A stretch of DNA of 35,253 nucleotides from Pseudomonadota bacterium (GTDB lineage: Bacteria > Pseudomonadota > Alphaproteobacteria > Acetobacterales > Acetobacteraceae): contig JAJXWD010000030.1 in the NCBI GenBank assembly GCA_021781835.1, positions 1-35,253 of the forward strand, read 5' to 3'. Of the stretch, positions 1 through 7,912 are shown in pieces. The position numbers were made by a program, and so were the translations under genes. Each line of letters starts with the position of its first letter. The stretch's first letter is position 1. The notes beneath the pieces were generated by a model that was not told the DNA's origin, did no database searches, and saw only the letters and a program-made list of their open reading frames with translations.

Positions 1-375
1 CTGCGCGGGGGCATGCGCGGGGGCAGAGGCGGCGGGTGCCGGGGCGGTGGTTATGGCCGGGGCGGGCGCCGGGGCCATGGGCGCGGCGGGAGGCGCGGCG
101 GGAGGCGCGGCGGGCATGGGGGGCGGGTTTGGCACATAGGCATCAAACGGGTCGGGCGCGGGGGTGCGCTGCCAGGGGGCCATGGGTTCCAGCGCTTCGG
201 CGCCCGGGACGGCATTGGCCCAGGCCTGCTCCCAGGCCGCCGGCTGGCCGCCGGGGGCATTGCGGGGCGGCCAGCTGGTATCCTCCCAGGGTTGCAGCTC
301 GGAGGGGGCGCTGGGCGCGGCGGGCGCAGGCGGCGGGGGCGGCTCGGGCGGTATCATCACGGAATTGTTAACCAT
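1..375 (-). CDS. Pro/Ala-rich protein, N-terminal part (runs off the window)
   Basis: This is an open minus-strand frame of 125 codons with no stop, entering the window edge. The most upstream in-frame ATG is at 375, just after an in-frame TAA at 376-378; ATG at 357 is an alternative and no clear Shine-Dalgarno precedes either. The protein opens with a few polar residues and then a Pro/Ala-rich, low-complexity segment containing several Trp and acidic residues (ELQPWEDTSW, AAWEQAWANAVPGAE, PDPFDAYVPN), followed by repeated PPAA units. No signal peptide or domain is visible. Such linkers occur in many envelope and division proteins, so I assign no function. It is divergent from the serpin gene. 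The ordered Trp/acidic motifs and clean frame argue for a real gene, but only its N-terminus can be judged. Confidence 0.5.
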   Translation of the reverse strand, partial: MVNNSVMIPPEPPPPPAPAAPSAPSELQPWEDTSWPPRNAPGGQPAAWEQAWANAVPGAEALEPMAPWQRTPAPDPFDAYVPNPPPMPAAPPAAPPAAPMAPAPAPAITTAPAPAASAPAHAPAQ

Positions 376-471
376 TTACCGAAGCCGCCGCGACCCTTCG
401 GCTGGCCGGAGAGGCGCGCCCGATGATAGGATAACGGAAAAGTGATCCCCTTTACCGCAAAGGTGCCGCCG

Positions 472-1629
472 ATGATCCGGCCTGCCTGTCTGCTGGCTTT
501 GCTGCTCGCCCTGCCCGCCGCCGCCCAAACCCCGCCCGCCGGCCAGGGCTTTGCCATCCGGCTGTATCAGGCGCTCGACGGGGGCACGGGTAATCTGGCG
601 CTGGCGCCGGGCTCGGTGGCGGCGGCGGTGGCGCTGGCCGGCATGGGGGCCGAGGGCGCGACCCAGGCGGGCATGGAGACCGCGCTGGGGGTGAACGGCG
701 TGGCCGGGCTGGACGCCCTGGGCGCCGCGCCCGGCGGAGGGGTGCGCGCCGCCAATGCGCTGTGGGTGGCGCGCGATTTTACCCTCAAAGCCAGGTACCA
801 GGCGGTGGCGGCGCGCGATTTTGGCGCCAAGACGGCCGGGCTGGATTTTACCGACGGCACGGCGGCGGCACGTATCATCAATGGCTGGGTGGCGGCCCAC
901 ACGGCGGGCAAGATCACCGATCTGGTATCACCCGCGACCATGAGCGCCGATACCCGGCTGGTGCTGACCAATGCGGTGTATTTCAAGGGAAGCTGGCAGG
1001 TTTTTGACAAAAGCGACACTGACCAGCAGCGCTTTCATAGCGCCCCCGGCCAGGATGAGACGGTGGCCATGATGCATGGCACGGGGGATTTCGTGCTGGC
1101 ACAGACCCGGGAGGCGGCGGTGCTGGCCCTGCCTTATGAGGGCGGGCAGGCGGAGCTTGATGTTGTTTTGCCGCGCGGCGAATTTGGGCTGGCGAAGCTG
1201 GAGACGGGGCTGAGCGCCGCGAAGCTGGCGGGATGGCTGGCCAGCGCCCAGGCCATGCCGGTGGATGTGAGCCTGCCGCGCTTTACGGTGACCGGAAATT
1301 TCGAGCTGAGCGGGGCGCTGAGCGGGCTTGGCATGGGCCGCGCCTTTGATGCCGGGCACGCCGAATTTGGTGGCATGGCGGTGCTGGCACCGGGGCGGCG
1401 TTTGTTTATTTCGGCGGTGCTGCACAAGGCTTATGTGACGGTGGACGAGACCGGCACGGAGGCGGCGGCCGCGACCTCGGTGCAGATGACGATGGCCACC
1501 GCCGCCCCGCCCGGCTTGGCGGTGACGCCGGTGGCGTTTGTCGCCGATCATCCGTTTTTGTTCATCATCCGCGCTTTGCCCAGCGGGGAGATTTTGTTCA
1601 TCGGGCGGGTGGAGAGCGTGGACGGGTGA
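472..1629 (+). CDS. Secreted serpin-family serine protease inhibitor
   Basis: The 385-residue product is a serpin, a suicide inhibitor of serine (or cysteine) proteases. ATG at 472 is chosen because AAAGGTG (459-465) precedes it and it begins a good signal peptide (MIRPACLLALLLALPAAAQ, cleavage near residue 19); an in-frame GTG at 442 would spoil this. Serpin landmarks are the breach/shutter motif TNAVYFKGSW, the hinge of the reactive centre loop (E326-T-G-T-E-A-A-A-A-T, matching the P17-P8 consensus of inhibitory serpins), and the C-terminal HPFLFIIR...ILFIGRV. The small-residue hinge predicts an inhibitory serpin. Counting from the hinge puts P1 near Ala343, but the loop is about eight residues longer than in alpha-1-antitrypsin, so the target cannot be fixed. 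Location is probably periplasmic or extracellular. Confidence 0.93.
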   Translation: MIRPACLLALLLALPAAAQTPPAGQGFAIRLYQALDGGTGNLALAPGSVAAAVALAGMGAEGATQAGMETALGVNGVAGLDALGAAPGGGVRAANALWVARDFTLKARYQAVAARDFGAKTAGLDFTDGTAAARIINGWVAAHTAGKITDLVSPATMSADTRLVLTNAVYFKGSWQVFDKSDTDQQRFHSAPGQDETVAMMHGTGDFVLAQTREAAVLALPYEGGQAELDVVLPRGEFGLAKLETGLSAAKLAGWLASAQAMPVDVSLPRFTVTGNFELSGALSGLGMGRAFDAGHAEFGGMAVLAPGRRLFISAVLHKAYVTVDETGTEAAAATSVQMTMATAAPPGLAVTPVAFVADHPFLFIIRALPSGEILFIGRVESVDG

Positions 1630-1643
1630 GCGGGACCGGATCA

Positions 1644-1662
1644 GCTTGCGTCTGCCGACTCA
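1644..1662 (+). repeat. Fragment of the 107-bp repeat family
   Basis: The 19 bases GCTTGCGTCTGCCGACTCA match the central arm of the interspersed repeat (ACTTGCGTCTGTCGACTCA in copy 2) with two differences. The fragment lies directly between the serpin stop and full copy 1 and suggests an older, decayed insertion at the same spot. Confidence 0.4.
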
Positions 1663-1680
1663 CCCCACCCCACGATCGAT

Positions 1681-1787
1681 CTAGAGCGGGATGCGGTGCA
1701 ACGCACCCGCTCCAGGCATGTTTTAGCGATCAATTTCATTGGTTTAGCTTGTGTCTGTCGACTAAATCTAAACCAATATCGCTCTAG
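1681..1787 (+). repeat. 107-bp MITE-like interspersed repeat, copy 1
   Basis: The element is bounded by perfect inverted ends CTAGAGCG (1681-1688) and CGCTCTAG (1780-1787). Inside are a GC hairpin (GCGGGATGCG with CGCACCCGC) and a 10-bp inverted repeat ATTGGTTTAG (1738-1747) with CTAAACCAAT (1768-1777). A second, diverged copy in opposite orientation lies at 17361-17466 and fragments lie at 1644-1662 and 10161-10190. No coding capacity is visible. Its right end supplies the TAG stop codon of coq7 (1784-1786). Confidence 0.8.
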
Positions 1788-2287
1788 ATGATCTCGCTCA
1801 ACCCGATGGCGGCCTTGCAGCCCAGGCTGACGAGCTTGTGCAACACCGGATAGGCGGGCGCCTGACGGGCGCCATTTTCGTAGCCGATGTCGCGGTGCTC
1901 GACCTCCTCGAGGCGGAATTGCTCGATGGTCTCGCGCAGGGGGGCCTCATCGGGGGCCAGGGCGTCACGCTGTTTGGCGTAATGGGCGTCGATCGTTTCC
2001 TCGACCGCGACGGTGCAGGCCATGGCGGCCTCGGGGCCGAGCGCGGCGGTGAGGGCGCCGAGCGCGAAGCCCGCCACGTGCCAGAGCGGCAGCAGCGCCG
2101 TGGGGCGGCCGCGGCGCTCGGCGATCAGCTTGGCGAATGTCTCGAGATGATGGTCTTCCTGCGCCTTCATGTGGCGGAGCTGGGGGCCGTGCTTGCCGCG
2201 CCCCAGCACCGCCAGCTGGCCGCTGTAAATGCGCACCGCGCCATATTCGCCGGCATGATCGACGCGAATGAAAGTCTGCACGCTCAT
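1784..2287 (-). CDS. coq7: Demethoxyubiquinone hydroxylase Coq7 (di-iron monooxygenase)
   Basis: Coq7 hydroxylates demethoxyubiquinol at C6 in the penultimate step of ubiquinone synthesis at the inner membrane. The 167-residue protein contains the di-iron ligand pattern of the family: E14 in DHAGEYGAVRIY, E44-x-x-H47 in AQEDHH, E96 in VEETIDAHY and E127-x-x-H130 in EEVEHRD. The ATG at 2287 overlaps the dsbB stop as ATGA, so the gene is the last of the hslV-hslU-dsbB-coq7 chain and is probably translated by coupling; GAGAGGCGG lies upstream. Its stop codon lies inside the end of the interspersed repeat at 1681-1787, so the insertion may have set the C-terminus (ends GLSEII). Length is at the short bacterial end of the family (about 170-215 residues). 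Confidence 0.93.
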   Translation of the reverse strand: MSVQTFIRVDHAGEYGAVRIYSGQLAVLGRGKHGPQLRHMKAQEDHHLETFAKLIAERRGRPTALLPLWHVAGFALGALTAALGPEAAMACTVAVEETIDAHYAKQRDALAPDEAPLRETIEQFRLEEVEHRDIGYENGARQAPAYPVLHKLVSLGCKAAIGLSEII

Positions 2288-2844
2288 CTGAAATACCGCC
2301 TCTCGCGGCGCAGACCGTAAAACAGCAACGCGCCCGCGAACAGGGCGGCGAAGATCATGTCCATCATCGCCATGGAGACCGGCAGGCCGGTGAGCAGATA
2401 GGCCGGGCGGTCGCACGGGACGGCGGGGGTGAGCGGCAGCGCCGCGCCGGGGGTGAGGATGCCGTTGCACTCGGGCAGCGGCGAAGGCCACCAGCCCTGC
2501 TCCACCCCCACATGCAGGAAGGCAACGCCGACACCGCCCAGCATCACCAGCCCGGCGAGCACCAGGAAAATTCTGGTGGTGGCCGGACGGCCGAGCGCGC
2601 CCAGCACGCCCAGCGCCGCGGCCAGCCGGTAGGGCCAGCGCTCCCACAGGCACAGCTCGCACGGCACGCGATGCAGCCCGTATTGCACGTAATAGACGAA
2701 ACCCAGCACCGCGAGCGCGACGGCCGCGGTCAGCAGTCCTGCTAACCGATTGTTCATGAATGCGCTTGTAGCGTTATTTTGTACACAAGACAAAGTGTCG
2801 TCCCCGGCGCCGGGGCCTGTATCGGAATTAGACATGTTTCTCAC
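2284..2844 (-). CDS. dsbB: Disulfide bond formation protein B
   Basis: This inner-membrane quinone reductase would reoxidise DsbA and pass electrons to ubiquinone. The 186-residue protein has four predicted helices, the first-loop pair P-C62-E-L-C65 next to the first membrane helices, and the second-loop pair C126 (PLPEC) and C144 (VPCDRP), the arrangement expected for DsbB. The longest start is a GTG at 2844 that overlaps the hslU stop as GTGA; ATG at 2835 or 2757 are alternatives, and about 30 polar residues precede the first helix if the longest start is used. An extra Cys20 exists only in that extension. Ubiquinone use links it loosely to its coupled downstream neighbour coq7. Confidence 0.9.
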   Translation of the reverse strand: MRNMSNSDTGPGAGDDTLSCVQNNATSAFMNNRLAGLLTAAVALAVLGFVYYVQYGLHRVPCELCLWERWPYRLAAALGVLGALGRPATTRIFLVLAGLVMLGGVGVAFLHVGVEQGWWPSPLPECNGILTPGAALPLTPAVPCDRPAYLLTGLPVSMAMMDMIFAALFAGALLFYGLRRERRYFR

Positions 2845-4157
2845 AGAATAAAGCGCGACAGATCGCCTTTGGCGGCCAGCGGGGCGACCCGCTCATCGAC
2901 ATAGGCGCCGGTGATGGTGATGGCCTCGCCGCCGCGGTCTGTGGCGGTGAAGCTGATTTCCTCCAGCAGCCGCTCGATGACCGTGGCGAGGCGCCGCGCG
3001 CCAATATTCTCGACACGGTCATTGATGTCGAACGCCAGGCCGCTGATGGCGTCGATCGCGTCATCGGTGAAGGTGAGGGTGACGTTTTCGGTGGCCAGCA
3101 GGGCGCTGTATTGCTTGAGCAGGGAGTGCTCGGTGTCGGTGAGGATGCGGCGGAAATCGTCACGCGTGAGGGAGTTCAGCTCGACGCGGATGGGCAGGCG
3201 GCCTTGCAGCTCGGGCAGCAAATCCGAGGGTTTGGCGACGTGGAAGGCCCCGGACGCGATGAACAGGATGTAATCGGTTTTCACCGGGCCGTATTTGGTC
3301 GAGACCGTGGTGCCCTCGATGAGGGGCAGCAGGTCGCGCTGCACGCCTTCGCGCGAGACATCGCCGCCCTTGAAGCCGGCATCGGAGCGGGCGCAGATCT
3401 TGTCGATCTCGTCCAGGAACACGATGCCGTTCTGCTCGGCATGTCTCACGGCGTCCTTGGTCAGGGCCTCCGAATCGAGCAGCTTGTCGGCCTCCTCGCG
3501 CAGCAGGGCGCGGCGGGCCTCATCGACCCGCAATTTCTTCTTTTGGGGCGCGCGGCCGAACATGGTCTTCATCATGTCGCCGATATTGACCGCCCCGCCC
3601 GCCTGGGGGGTGGACAGGTCGATCATGCCGATCGGCGCGCCGCCCTCGGAGATGGCGATGTCGATCTCCTTGTCCTCCAGCTCGCCCGCGCGGAGCATGC
3701 GGCGGAATTTGACCCGCGTGTCGGCGGAGGCCCCCTCGCCCACCAGCGCGGTGATCAGCCGCTCCTCGGCGTTCAGCTCGGCCTTGGCCTCGACGCCCTT
3801 GCGGTTGGCCTCGCGCAGCATGGTGATGCTGGCCTCGATCAGATCGCGCACGATGCTCTCGACATCGCGCCCGACATAGCCGACCTCGGTGAATTTGGTG
3901 GCCTCGACTTTCAGGAACGGCGCCTGGGCGAGCTTGGCCAGGCGGCGCGCGATCTCGGTTTTGCCGCAGCCCGTCGGGCCGATCATGAGGATGTTCTTGG
4001 GCACCACCTCCTCGCGCAGCCCTTCGGGCAGTTGCAGGCGGCGCCAGCGGTTGCGCAGCGCGATGGCGACGGCGCGCTTGGCGTCGTTCTGGCCGATGAT
4101 GAAGCGGTCGAGCTCGGAGACGATCTCGCGCGGGGAATAGACGGGGGTCTCGGTCAC
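2841..4157 (-). CDS. hslU: HslU, ATPase/unfoldase of the HslUV protease
   Basis: HslU is the AAA+ unfoldase that feeds proteins to the HslV peptidase in the cytoplasm. The 438-residue length is typical. Walker A is G60-P-T-G-C-G-K-T67, Walker B ends in D249-E250 (VFLDEIDKI), the I-domain lies between them, and the C-terminus (GDLSRFIL) is the conserved tail that inserts into HslV. The start is a GTG at 4157 forming a GTGA overlap with the hslV stop; GAGGTG sits a few bases upstream inside hslV. The unusual start and coupling suggest HslU output is tied to HslV translation. No key residue is missing. Confidence 0.97.
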   Translation of the reverse strand: MTETPVYSPREIVSELDRFIIGQNDAKRAVAIALRNRWRRLQLPEGLREEVVPKNILMIGPTGCGKTEIARRLAKLAQAPFLKVEATKFTEVGYVGRDVESIVRDLIEASITMLREANRKGVEAKAELNAEERLITALVGEGASADTRVKFRRMLRAGELEDKEIDIAISEGGAPIGMIDLSTPQAGGAVNIGDMMKTMFGRAPQKKKLRVDEARRALLREEADKLLDSEALTKDAVRHAEQNGIVFLDEIDKICARSDAGFKGGDVSREGVQRDLLPLIEGTTVSTKYGPVKTDYILFIASGAFHVAKPSDLLPELQGRLPIRVELNSLTRDDFRRILTDTEHSLLKQYSALLATENVTLTFTDDAIDAISGLAFDINDRVENIGARRLATVIERLLEEISFTATDRGGEAITITGAYVDERVAPLAAKGDLSRFIL

Positions 4158-4711
4158 TTGATCACCTCAACGGTGAGATTTTCGTTGGTGTAGATGCAGA
4201 TGTCGGCGGCGATCTTCATGGCGCGGCGCGCGATGTCCTCGGCCGAAAGGTCGGGCACGGTGACCAGCGCGCGGGCCGCCGAGAGGGCGTAATTGCCGCC
4301 CGAGCCGATGGCGATGATGCCATCCGCCGGTTCCAGCACGTCGCCATTGCCGGTCAGGGTGAAGCCGCGCTCCTTGTCGACCACGATGAGCATGGCCTCC
4401 AGCCGGCGCAGATAGCGGTCGGTCCGCCAATCCTTGGCGAGCTCGACACAGGCGCGCTCAAGCTGGTTGGGGAAACGCTCGAGCTTGCCTTCCAGACGCT
4501 CGAGCAGGGTGAAGGCATCGGCCGTGGCGCCGGCGAAACCGGCGATGACCCCGCCCCCGCCAATGCGCCGCACCTTGCGGGCATTGCCCTTGACCACCGT
4601 GTTGCCGAGCGAGACCTGGCCATCGCCCGCCACCACAACCTCTGAACCGCGGCGCACCGAGAGAATGGTGGTGCCATGCCAGCCAATGGGATCGTGAGAA
4701 TTCTCTGTCAT
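4154..4711 (-). CDS. hslV: HslV, peptidase subunit of the HslUV protease
   Basis: HslV is the proteasome-like threonine peptidase that forms a double hexamer capped by HslU. The 185-residue product begins with a short propeptide, then [11 protein letters not shown]; removal of the first 13 residues would expose catalytic Thr14 followed by Thr15, as in the family. Conserved [21 protein letters not shown] and [14 protein letters not shown] segments are present. ATG at 4711 is preferred over an in-frame TTG two codons upstream; neither has a strong Shine-Dalgarno site. It heads the hslV-hslU-dsbB-coq7 unit and is divergent from the regulator gene at 4877. Confidence 0.96.
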   Translation of the reverse strand: MTENSHDPIGWHGTTILSVRRGSEVVVAGDGQVSLGNTVVKGNARKVRRIGGGGVIAGFAGATADAFTLLERLEGKLERFPNQLERACVELAKDWRTDRYLRRLEAMLIVVDKERGFTLTGNGDVLEPADGIIAIGSGGNYALSAARALVTVPDLSAEDIARRAMKIAADICIYTNENLTVEVIK

Positions 4712-4876
4712 GGCCAAGAGATGGCACCAGGCCAGGAGCTTGCCAAGTCCGGCACCGGGGGGCGGTTTTACCTTTAGGGCATGAAATATAATTCACTTAT
4801 TTTTGTGACACTCTTTTCACGGCGGGAAAAAAACTGCTATGAGCGCGCTCGCTTCCGAATTGAATGCCTGATTATC

Positions 4877-5758
4877 ATGAACCAACCCCAAGCCTCCGAC
4901 CTGCTTTCTGGCCTTGGCCAGCGTGTGAAATTGCTGCGTGCCCGCCGGGGCATGACGCGGCGCGTGCTGGCAGAGGAGGCCGATGTCTCGGAGCGGCATT
5001 TGGCCAATCTGGAGTCGGGGACCGGCAATATCTCGATTTTGGTGCTCGAGCAGGTGGCGTGCGCGCTGGACTGCCCGCTGGCCGAATTGCTGGGCGATGA
5101 AACCACCACCACGCCGGAATGGCTGATGATCCGCCGGCTGCTGCATGGCCGCTCGCCCGCCGAAATGGCCCGCGCGCAGGAGACGCTCTCGGCGCTGTTT
5201 GGCGATGAGACGACCCCGCGCGAGCGCGCCCAGCGCATTGCCTTTATCGGGCTGCGGGGCGCGGGCAAGAGCACGCTCGGGCGCATGACCGCCGAGGATC
5301 TGGGGCTGCCCTTTGTCGAGCTGCGCTCGGAGATTACCCGCATCGCCGGCTGCGCGCCGGCCGAAATCCAGGCGCTTTACGGCTCGGTGGCCTATAGCCG
5401 CTATGAGCGCGAGGCCCTGCAGGAGACGCTGCAAACCCATGCGGCCTGTGTCATCGCCACCGCCGGCGGGCTGGTGGCCGATGCCAAGACCTTCGATATT
5501 CTGCTCAAAAGCTGCTTTACCGTGTGGCTGCGGGCCGAGCCCGAGGACCATTTCTCGCGCGTGCTGGCCCAGGGCGACCAGCGGTTGATGCCGGGTAACC
5601 GCAACGGCGTTGAGGATATCAAGCTCACGCTCGAGAGCCGCGCCGGTTTTTACGCCAAGGCGGATCTGACGTTTGATACTTCGGGGAAAACGCTGGAGCA
5701 GGCTTTTGAGGGGCTGACCGCGGCGCTGCGCCCCGCCCTGGCCGAGGCCGGGCGGTGA
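4877..5758 (+). CDS. XRE-type regulator with shikimate-kinase-like C-terminal domain (BoxR/BzdR architecture)
   Basis: The 293-residue protein fuses an N-terminal XRE helix-turn-helix (about residues 13-70, GQRVKLLRARRGMTRRVLAEEADVSE region) to a P-loop domain resembling shikimate kinase (about 118-285), with Walker A G125-L-R-G-A-G-K-S-T133. This is the architecture of BzdR and BoxR, repressors of benzoate degradation whose kinase-like domain binds benzoyl-CoA. No benzoate or benzoyl-CoA genes are in the window, so the ligand and targets are open. ATG at 4877 is chosen because the HTH starts soon after; the frame is open further upstream. A possible -35/-10 pair (TTTTCA, 18 bp, TATGAG) lies in the region shared with hslV. 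Confidence 0.85.
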   Translation: MNQPQASDLLSGLGQRVKLLRARRGMTRRVLAEEADVSERHLANLESGTGNISILVLEQVACALDCPLAELLGDETTTTPEWLMIRRLLHGRSPAEMARAQETLSALFGDETTPRERAQRIAFIGLRGAGKSTLGRMTAEDLGLPFVELRSEITRIAGCAPAEIQALYGSVAYSRYEREALQETLQTHAACVIATAGGLVADAKTFDILLKSCFTVWLRAEPEDHFSRVLAQGDQRLMPGNRNGVEDIKLTLESRAGFYAKADLTFDTSGKTLEQAFEGLTAALRPALAEAGR

Positions 5759-5851
5759 GCCAGACGAATTTCGGACGGTTTTGAGGCTTTTTTTCAACCG
5801 CGCCGCGCCCCGCGCCGTTAGAAACCGCGCCCCAAGCGCCGCAATGTTTTT

Positions 5852-5870
5852 TAATAATTTCAAATTATTA
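5852..5870. repeat. Perfect 19-bp AT-rich palindrome, operator-like
   Basis: TAATAATTT, a central C, then AAATTATTA form a perfect 9-bp inverted repeat in the 222-bp gap between the BoxR-like gene and the next gene. The surroundings (about 5845-5890) are strikingly AT-rich for this genome and include TATAAAAGATTA. It could be a repressor operator, a promoter element or a weak transcript hairpin; there is no direct evidence for which. Confidence 0.45.
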
Positions 5871-5980
5871 TAAAAGATTACGTTTAAAACAGTCTCTAAG
5901 ACCGCGCACGCCCGGCGCCGCCCAGGGCGGGACACAAAGTTTTGATTGGCGCCGACCGCAAGCCGGGTAAACATGCGGCG

Positions 5981-6892
5981 ATGGTGGAATGCGACAATCC
6001 TTATTTCGATCCCGGCTGGGAAACCAGGCTGGCCCATGCCGAGGCCCGGCTGGCGCGTATTGAAGTGGCCGCGGAAGCCGAGGCCGCGCGCACGGGGTTT
6101 GGCTCCTTTACCCACCGCGAGGCGCTGCGCCACTATAGCGAGGCGCTGAACGACGTGAAGGCCGCCCGGCGGGCCAGCTTTCAGACCATTGCCGCCTATG
6201 CCCGCGCCGCCTTCGCCGTGGTGGGCAGCTCGGCCGACGGCTTTGCCGTGCTGCCCGATTACGAGGCGTTCGACACGATCGAGGAGGTGGACGAGGCGGT
6301 GGAGCGCGCCATACGCCAGGCCAGGCTCGGGCTGCTGGCCGAGGCCGGCCTGCTGCCCACCCGCCAGCCGCCGGGTTTGGCGGCGTTTTCACACGCGGCG
6401 CAGGTGCTCTCGAGCTGGCGGCGCTTTGGCGCGGGCAAGGAAAGCGTGGATTGCCTGGTCGGGCTCGATGAATGGGGCGGCGACTATCATTTTTGCCTGA
6501 CCCAGTGCTGGCACCGGCTGGGGGTCTTCTCGAACGAGATTTTTGTCCGCATCGCCACCCAGCTCGCCCGCGAGGGGCTGGAATTTCTGCGCCCCGGCGC
6601 CGCCAAGCTGTTTGCCAATGACCAGCACCGCATGGCCGCCAATCTGGAGCTGATCCGCGAGGTGAACCAGCTGGCGCGGCGGTTTCATTTCTACCGCCAC
6701 GCGCTGGCCGATGCCGGGGTGAAGGAAAGCTTCATGCATGTGCCCATGCATTGGGAAGGGGCGAATTTTCTCGATCCCGACTGGGAGGGCATGCTCTACC
6801 CCAGCCTGCCCGAAGCCTTGCGCGACAGCCTGAACCAGCCACCCCCGCCCGCCATTGGCCACGACCTGCCGGCACGCAAGAGCCAGGATTGA
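5981..6892 (+). CDS. Uncharacterised cytoplasmic protein, helix-rich
   Basis: I do not recognise this 303-residue protein. It has no signal peptide or membrane segment. The first half is Ala/Glu-rich and helical (ETRLAHAEARLARIEVAAEAEAAR and the stretch around LRHYSEALNDVKAARRASFQTIAAYARAAF), the middle contains a run of aromatic and Cys residues (DEWGGDYHFCLTQCWHRLGVF), and the end holds MHWEGANFLDPDWEGMLYPSLPEAL. ATG at 5981 is used; an in-frame TTG at 5942 with GGGCGGG upstream would add 13 residues. Codon use matches the neighbours. It stands between the regulator and the deoxyribosyltransferase on the same strand, but the gaps (222 and 45 bp) do not prove an operon. Confidence 0.7.
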   Translation: MVECDNPYFDPGWETRLAHAEARLARIEVAAEAEAARTGFGSFTHREALRHYSEALNDVKAARRASFQTIAAYARAAFAVVGSSADGFAVLPDYEAFDTIEEVDEAVERAIRQARLGLLAEAGLLPTRQPPGLAAFSHAAQVLSSWRRFGAGKESVDCLVGLDEWGGDYHFCLTQCWHRLGVFSNEIFVRIATQLAREGLEFLRPGAAKLFANDQHRMAANLELIREVNQLARRFHFYRHALADAGVKESFMHVPMHWEGANFLDPDWEGMLYPSLPEALRDSLNQPPPPAIGHDLPARKSQD

Positions 6893-6937
6893 CCGGCGCG
6901 GGCCGGGCGCCGAAAATTGGCGCCGGAGGAGACTGCC

Positions 6938-7492
6938 ATGCTGCGCGTTTATCTCGCCGGACCGGATGTGTTTTGGCCCAATGCCCTGGAGATCGCCCAA
7001 GCGAAAGAGGCGATTTGCGCGGCGCACGGGCTGGCGGGGCGGGCACCTTTCAATGCCGGGCTCGATACCAGCCTGCCCCAAGCCGCGCTGTGGCGGCGAA
7101 TTTTTGCCGATAACGCGGCCCTGATGCGAGAGGCCGATGCCGTGATCGCCAATCTCACCCCGTTTCGGGGCGCCTCGGCGGATGCCGGAACGCTGGTCGA
7201 GATCGGCTGGTTTTGGGGGGCTGGCAAAACCGTGTTCGGCTACTCGAACGACCCCGCGCCCTTTGCCCAGCGGACCCGCGCGCTGTGCCGGGCTTGGCCA
7301 GATGAACAGCCCGGCATGGCGGTGGAGGAATTCGGGCTGGGCGATAATCTGATGATTCCCGGCGCGATCGAGGCGAGCGGGGGGCTGTTTGCCATGCCCG
7401 AGGACCATGAGGCGCGGGCGTTTGACGATCTGGGCGTGTTCGAGGCGCTGGTGAAACGGGTGGCGGGGTGGGAAGCAGGGGCCGCGCGCTGA
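6938..7492 (+). CDS. Nucleoside 2-deoxyribosyltransferase family protein
   Basis: Members of this family transfer or hydrolyse the N-glycosidic bond of deoxyribonucleosides or nucleoside monophosphates in salvage or nucleotide cleaning. The 184-residue protein shows the N-terminal Rossmann-like LRVYLAGPDVFWPNA, the Asp/Asn-rich ANLTPFRGASADAGT loop and the catalytic Glu, here E88 in GTLVEIGW, followed by GKTVFGYSND. ATG at 6938 has an excellent Shine-Dalgarno sequence GGAGGAG at 6925-6931, which decides the start over an upstream in-frame codon. It is cytoplasmic. The exact substrate cannot be read from the sequence. Confidence 0.88.
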   Translation: MLRVYLAGPDVFWPNALEIAQAKEAICAAHGLAGRAPFNAGLDTSLPQAALWRRIFADNAALMREADAVIANLTPFRGASADAGTLVEIGWFWGAGKTVFGYSNDPAPFAQRTRALCRAWPDEQPGMAVEEFGLGDNLMIPGAIEASGGLFAMPEDHEARAFDDLGVFEALVKRVAGWEAGAAR

Positions 7493-7508
7493 GGCGCGGG
7501 GGAAGCTT

Positions 7509-7533
7509 GGGGCGCTGTTTGGAAAAGCGCCCC
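7509..7533. terminator. GC-rich hairpin between convergent genes
   Basis: GGGGCGCT (7509-7516) pairs with AGCGCCCC (7526-7533) across a 9-base loop. It lies 17 bases past the deoxyribosyltransferase stop and before the end of the convergent small gene. No T-run follows on either strand, so it may be a Rho-assisted or processing hairpin, not a classical intrinsic terminator. Confidence 0.4.
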
Positions 7534-7585
7534 ACCCGCGCAAAAACTTATCGATAATTCAGATGGTTGGCGTGCGTTTGCCGCC

Positions 7586-7825
7586 TTACTCGATCACATC
7601 CGTCACGGGCCGGTCCGTGCCGCGCACCGTCTCGGTGTGCCATGTGCCATCCACTGCCTGAAATTCGATGGTCCGTCCCTCGCCGGGCACGCTCTGCTCA
7701 TGGGCCACCCGCCGCGCCGCCTTGAGCGCCGCCTCGCGGGTTGGGAAGCTTTCCGAAAACACGCCATCAAACGTGTAGGCCCAGCCGCCATCATGCGGCG
7801 TGATGCGATAATGAACGAGGCTCAT
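7586..7825 (-). CDS. Small DUF2188-like protein
   Basis: A 79-residue cytoplasmic protein: MSLVHYRITPHDGGWAYTF, then the conserved-looking FPTREAALKAARRVAHEQ and EGRTIEFQAVDGTWHTE. The pattern of a Gly-Trp strand, a helix starting with F-x-T-x-x-x-A, and a short C-terminal strand resembles DUF2188/YdaT-type small proteins. ATG at 7825 is chosen because GAGGAGGG lies 6 bases upstream. Function is unknown. It is transcribed away from the GGDEF-EAL gene start and towards the deoxyribosyltransferase. Confidence 0.75.
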   Translation of the reverse strand: MSLVHYRITPHDGGWAYTFDGVFSESFPTREAALKAARRVAHEQSVPGEGRTIEFQAVDGTWHTETVRGTDRPVTDVIE

Positions 7826-7912
7826 GCGCGCCCTCCTCATTGTTGGTGGCCGTGCGGCCCCTGCCCACGGCAAATTGTAATATAAGCCTTGCCCGCGCCC
7901 AGAACCAGAGGG

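Noticed and set aside
3111-4193. Long plus-strand open frame opposite hslU/hslV
   Set aside because: It is the complement of the well-conserved hslU; Gly/Ala/Asp-rich translation with no domain, caused by high GC and codon bias.
4877-5758. Biosynthetic shikimate kinase
   Set aside because: The kinase-like domain is fused to an XRE DNA-binding domain, which fits the BoxR/BzdR regulator family, and no aroB is adjacent.
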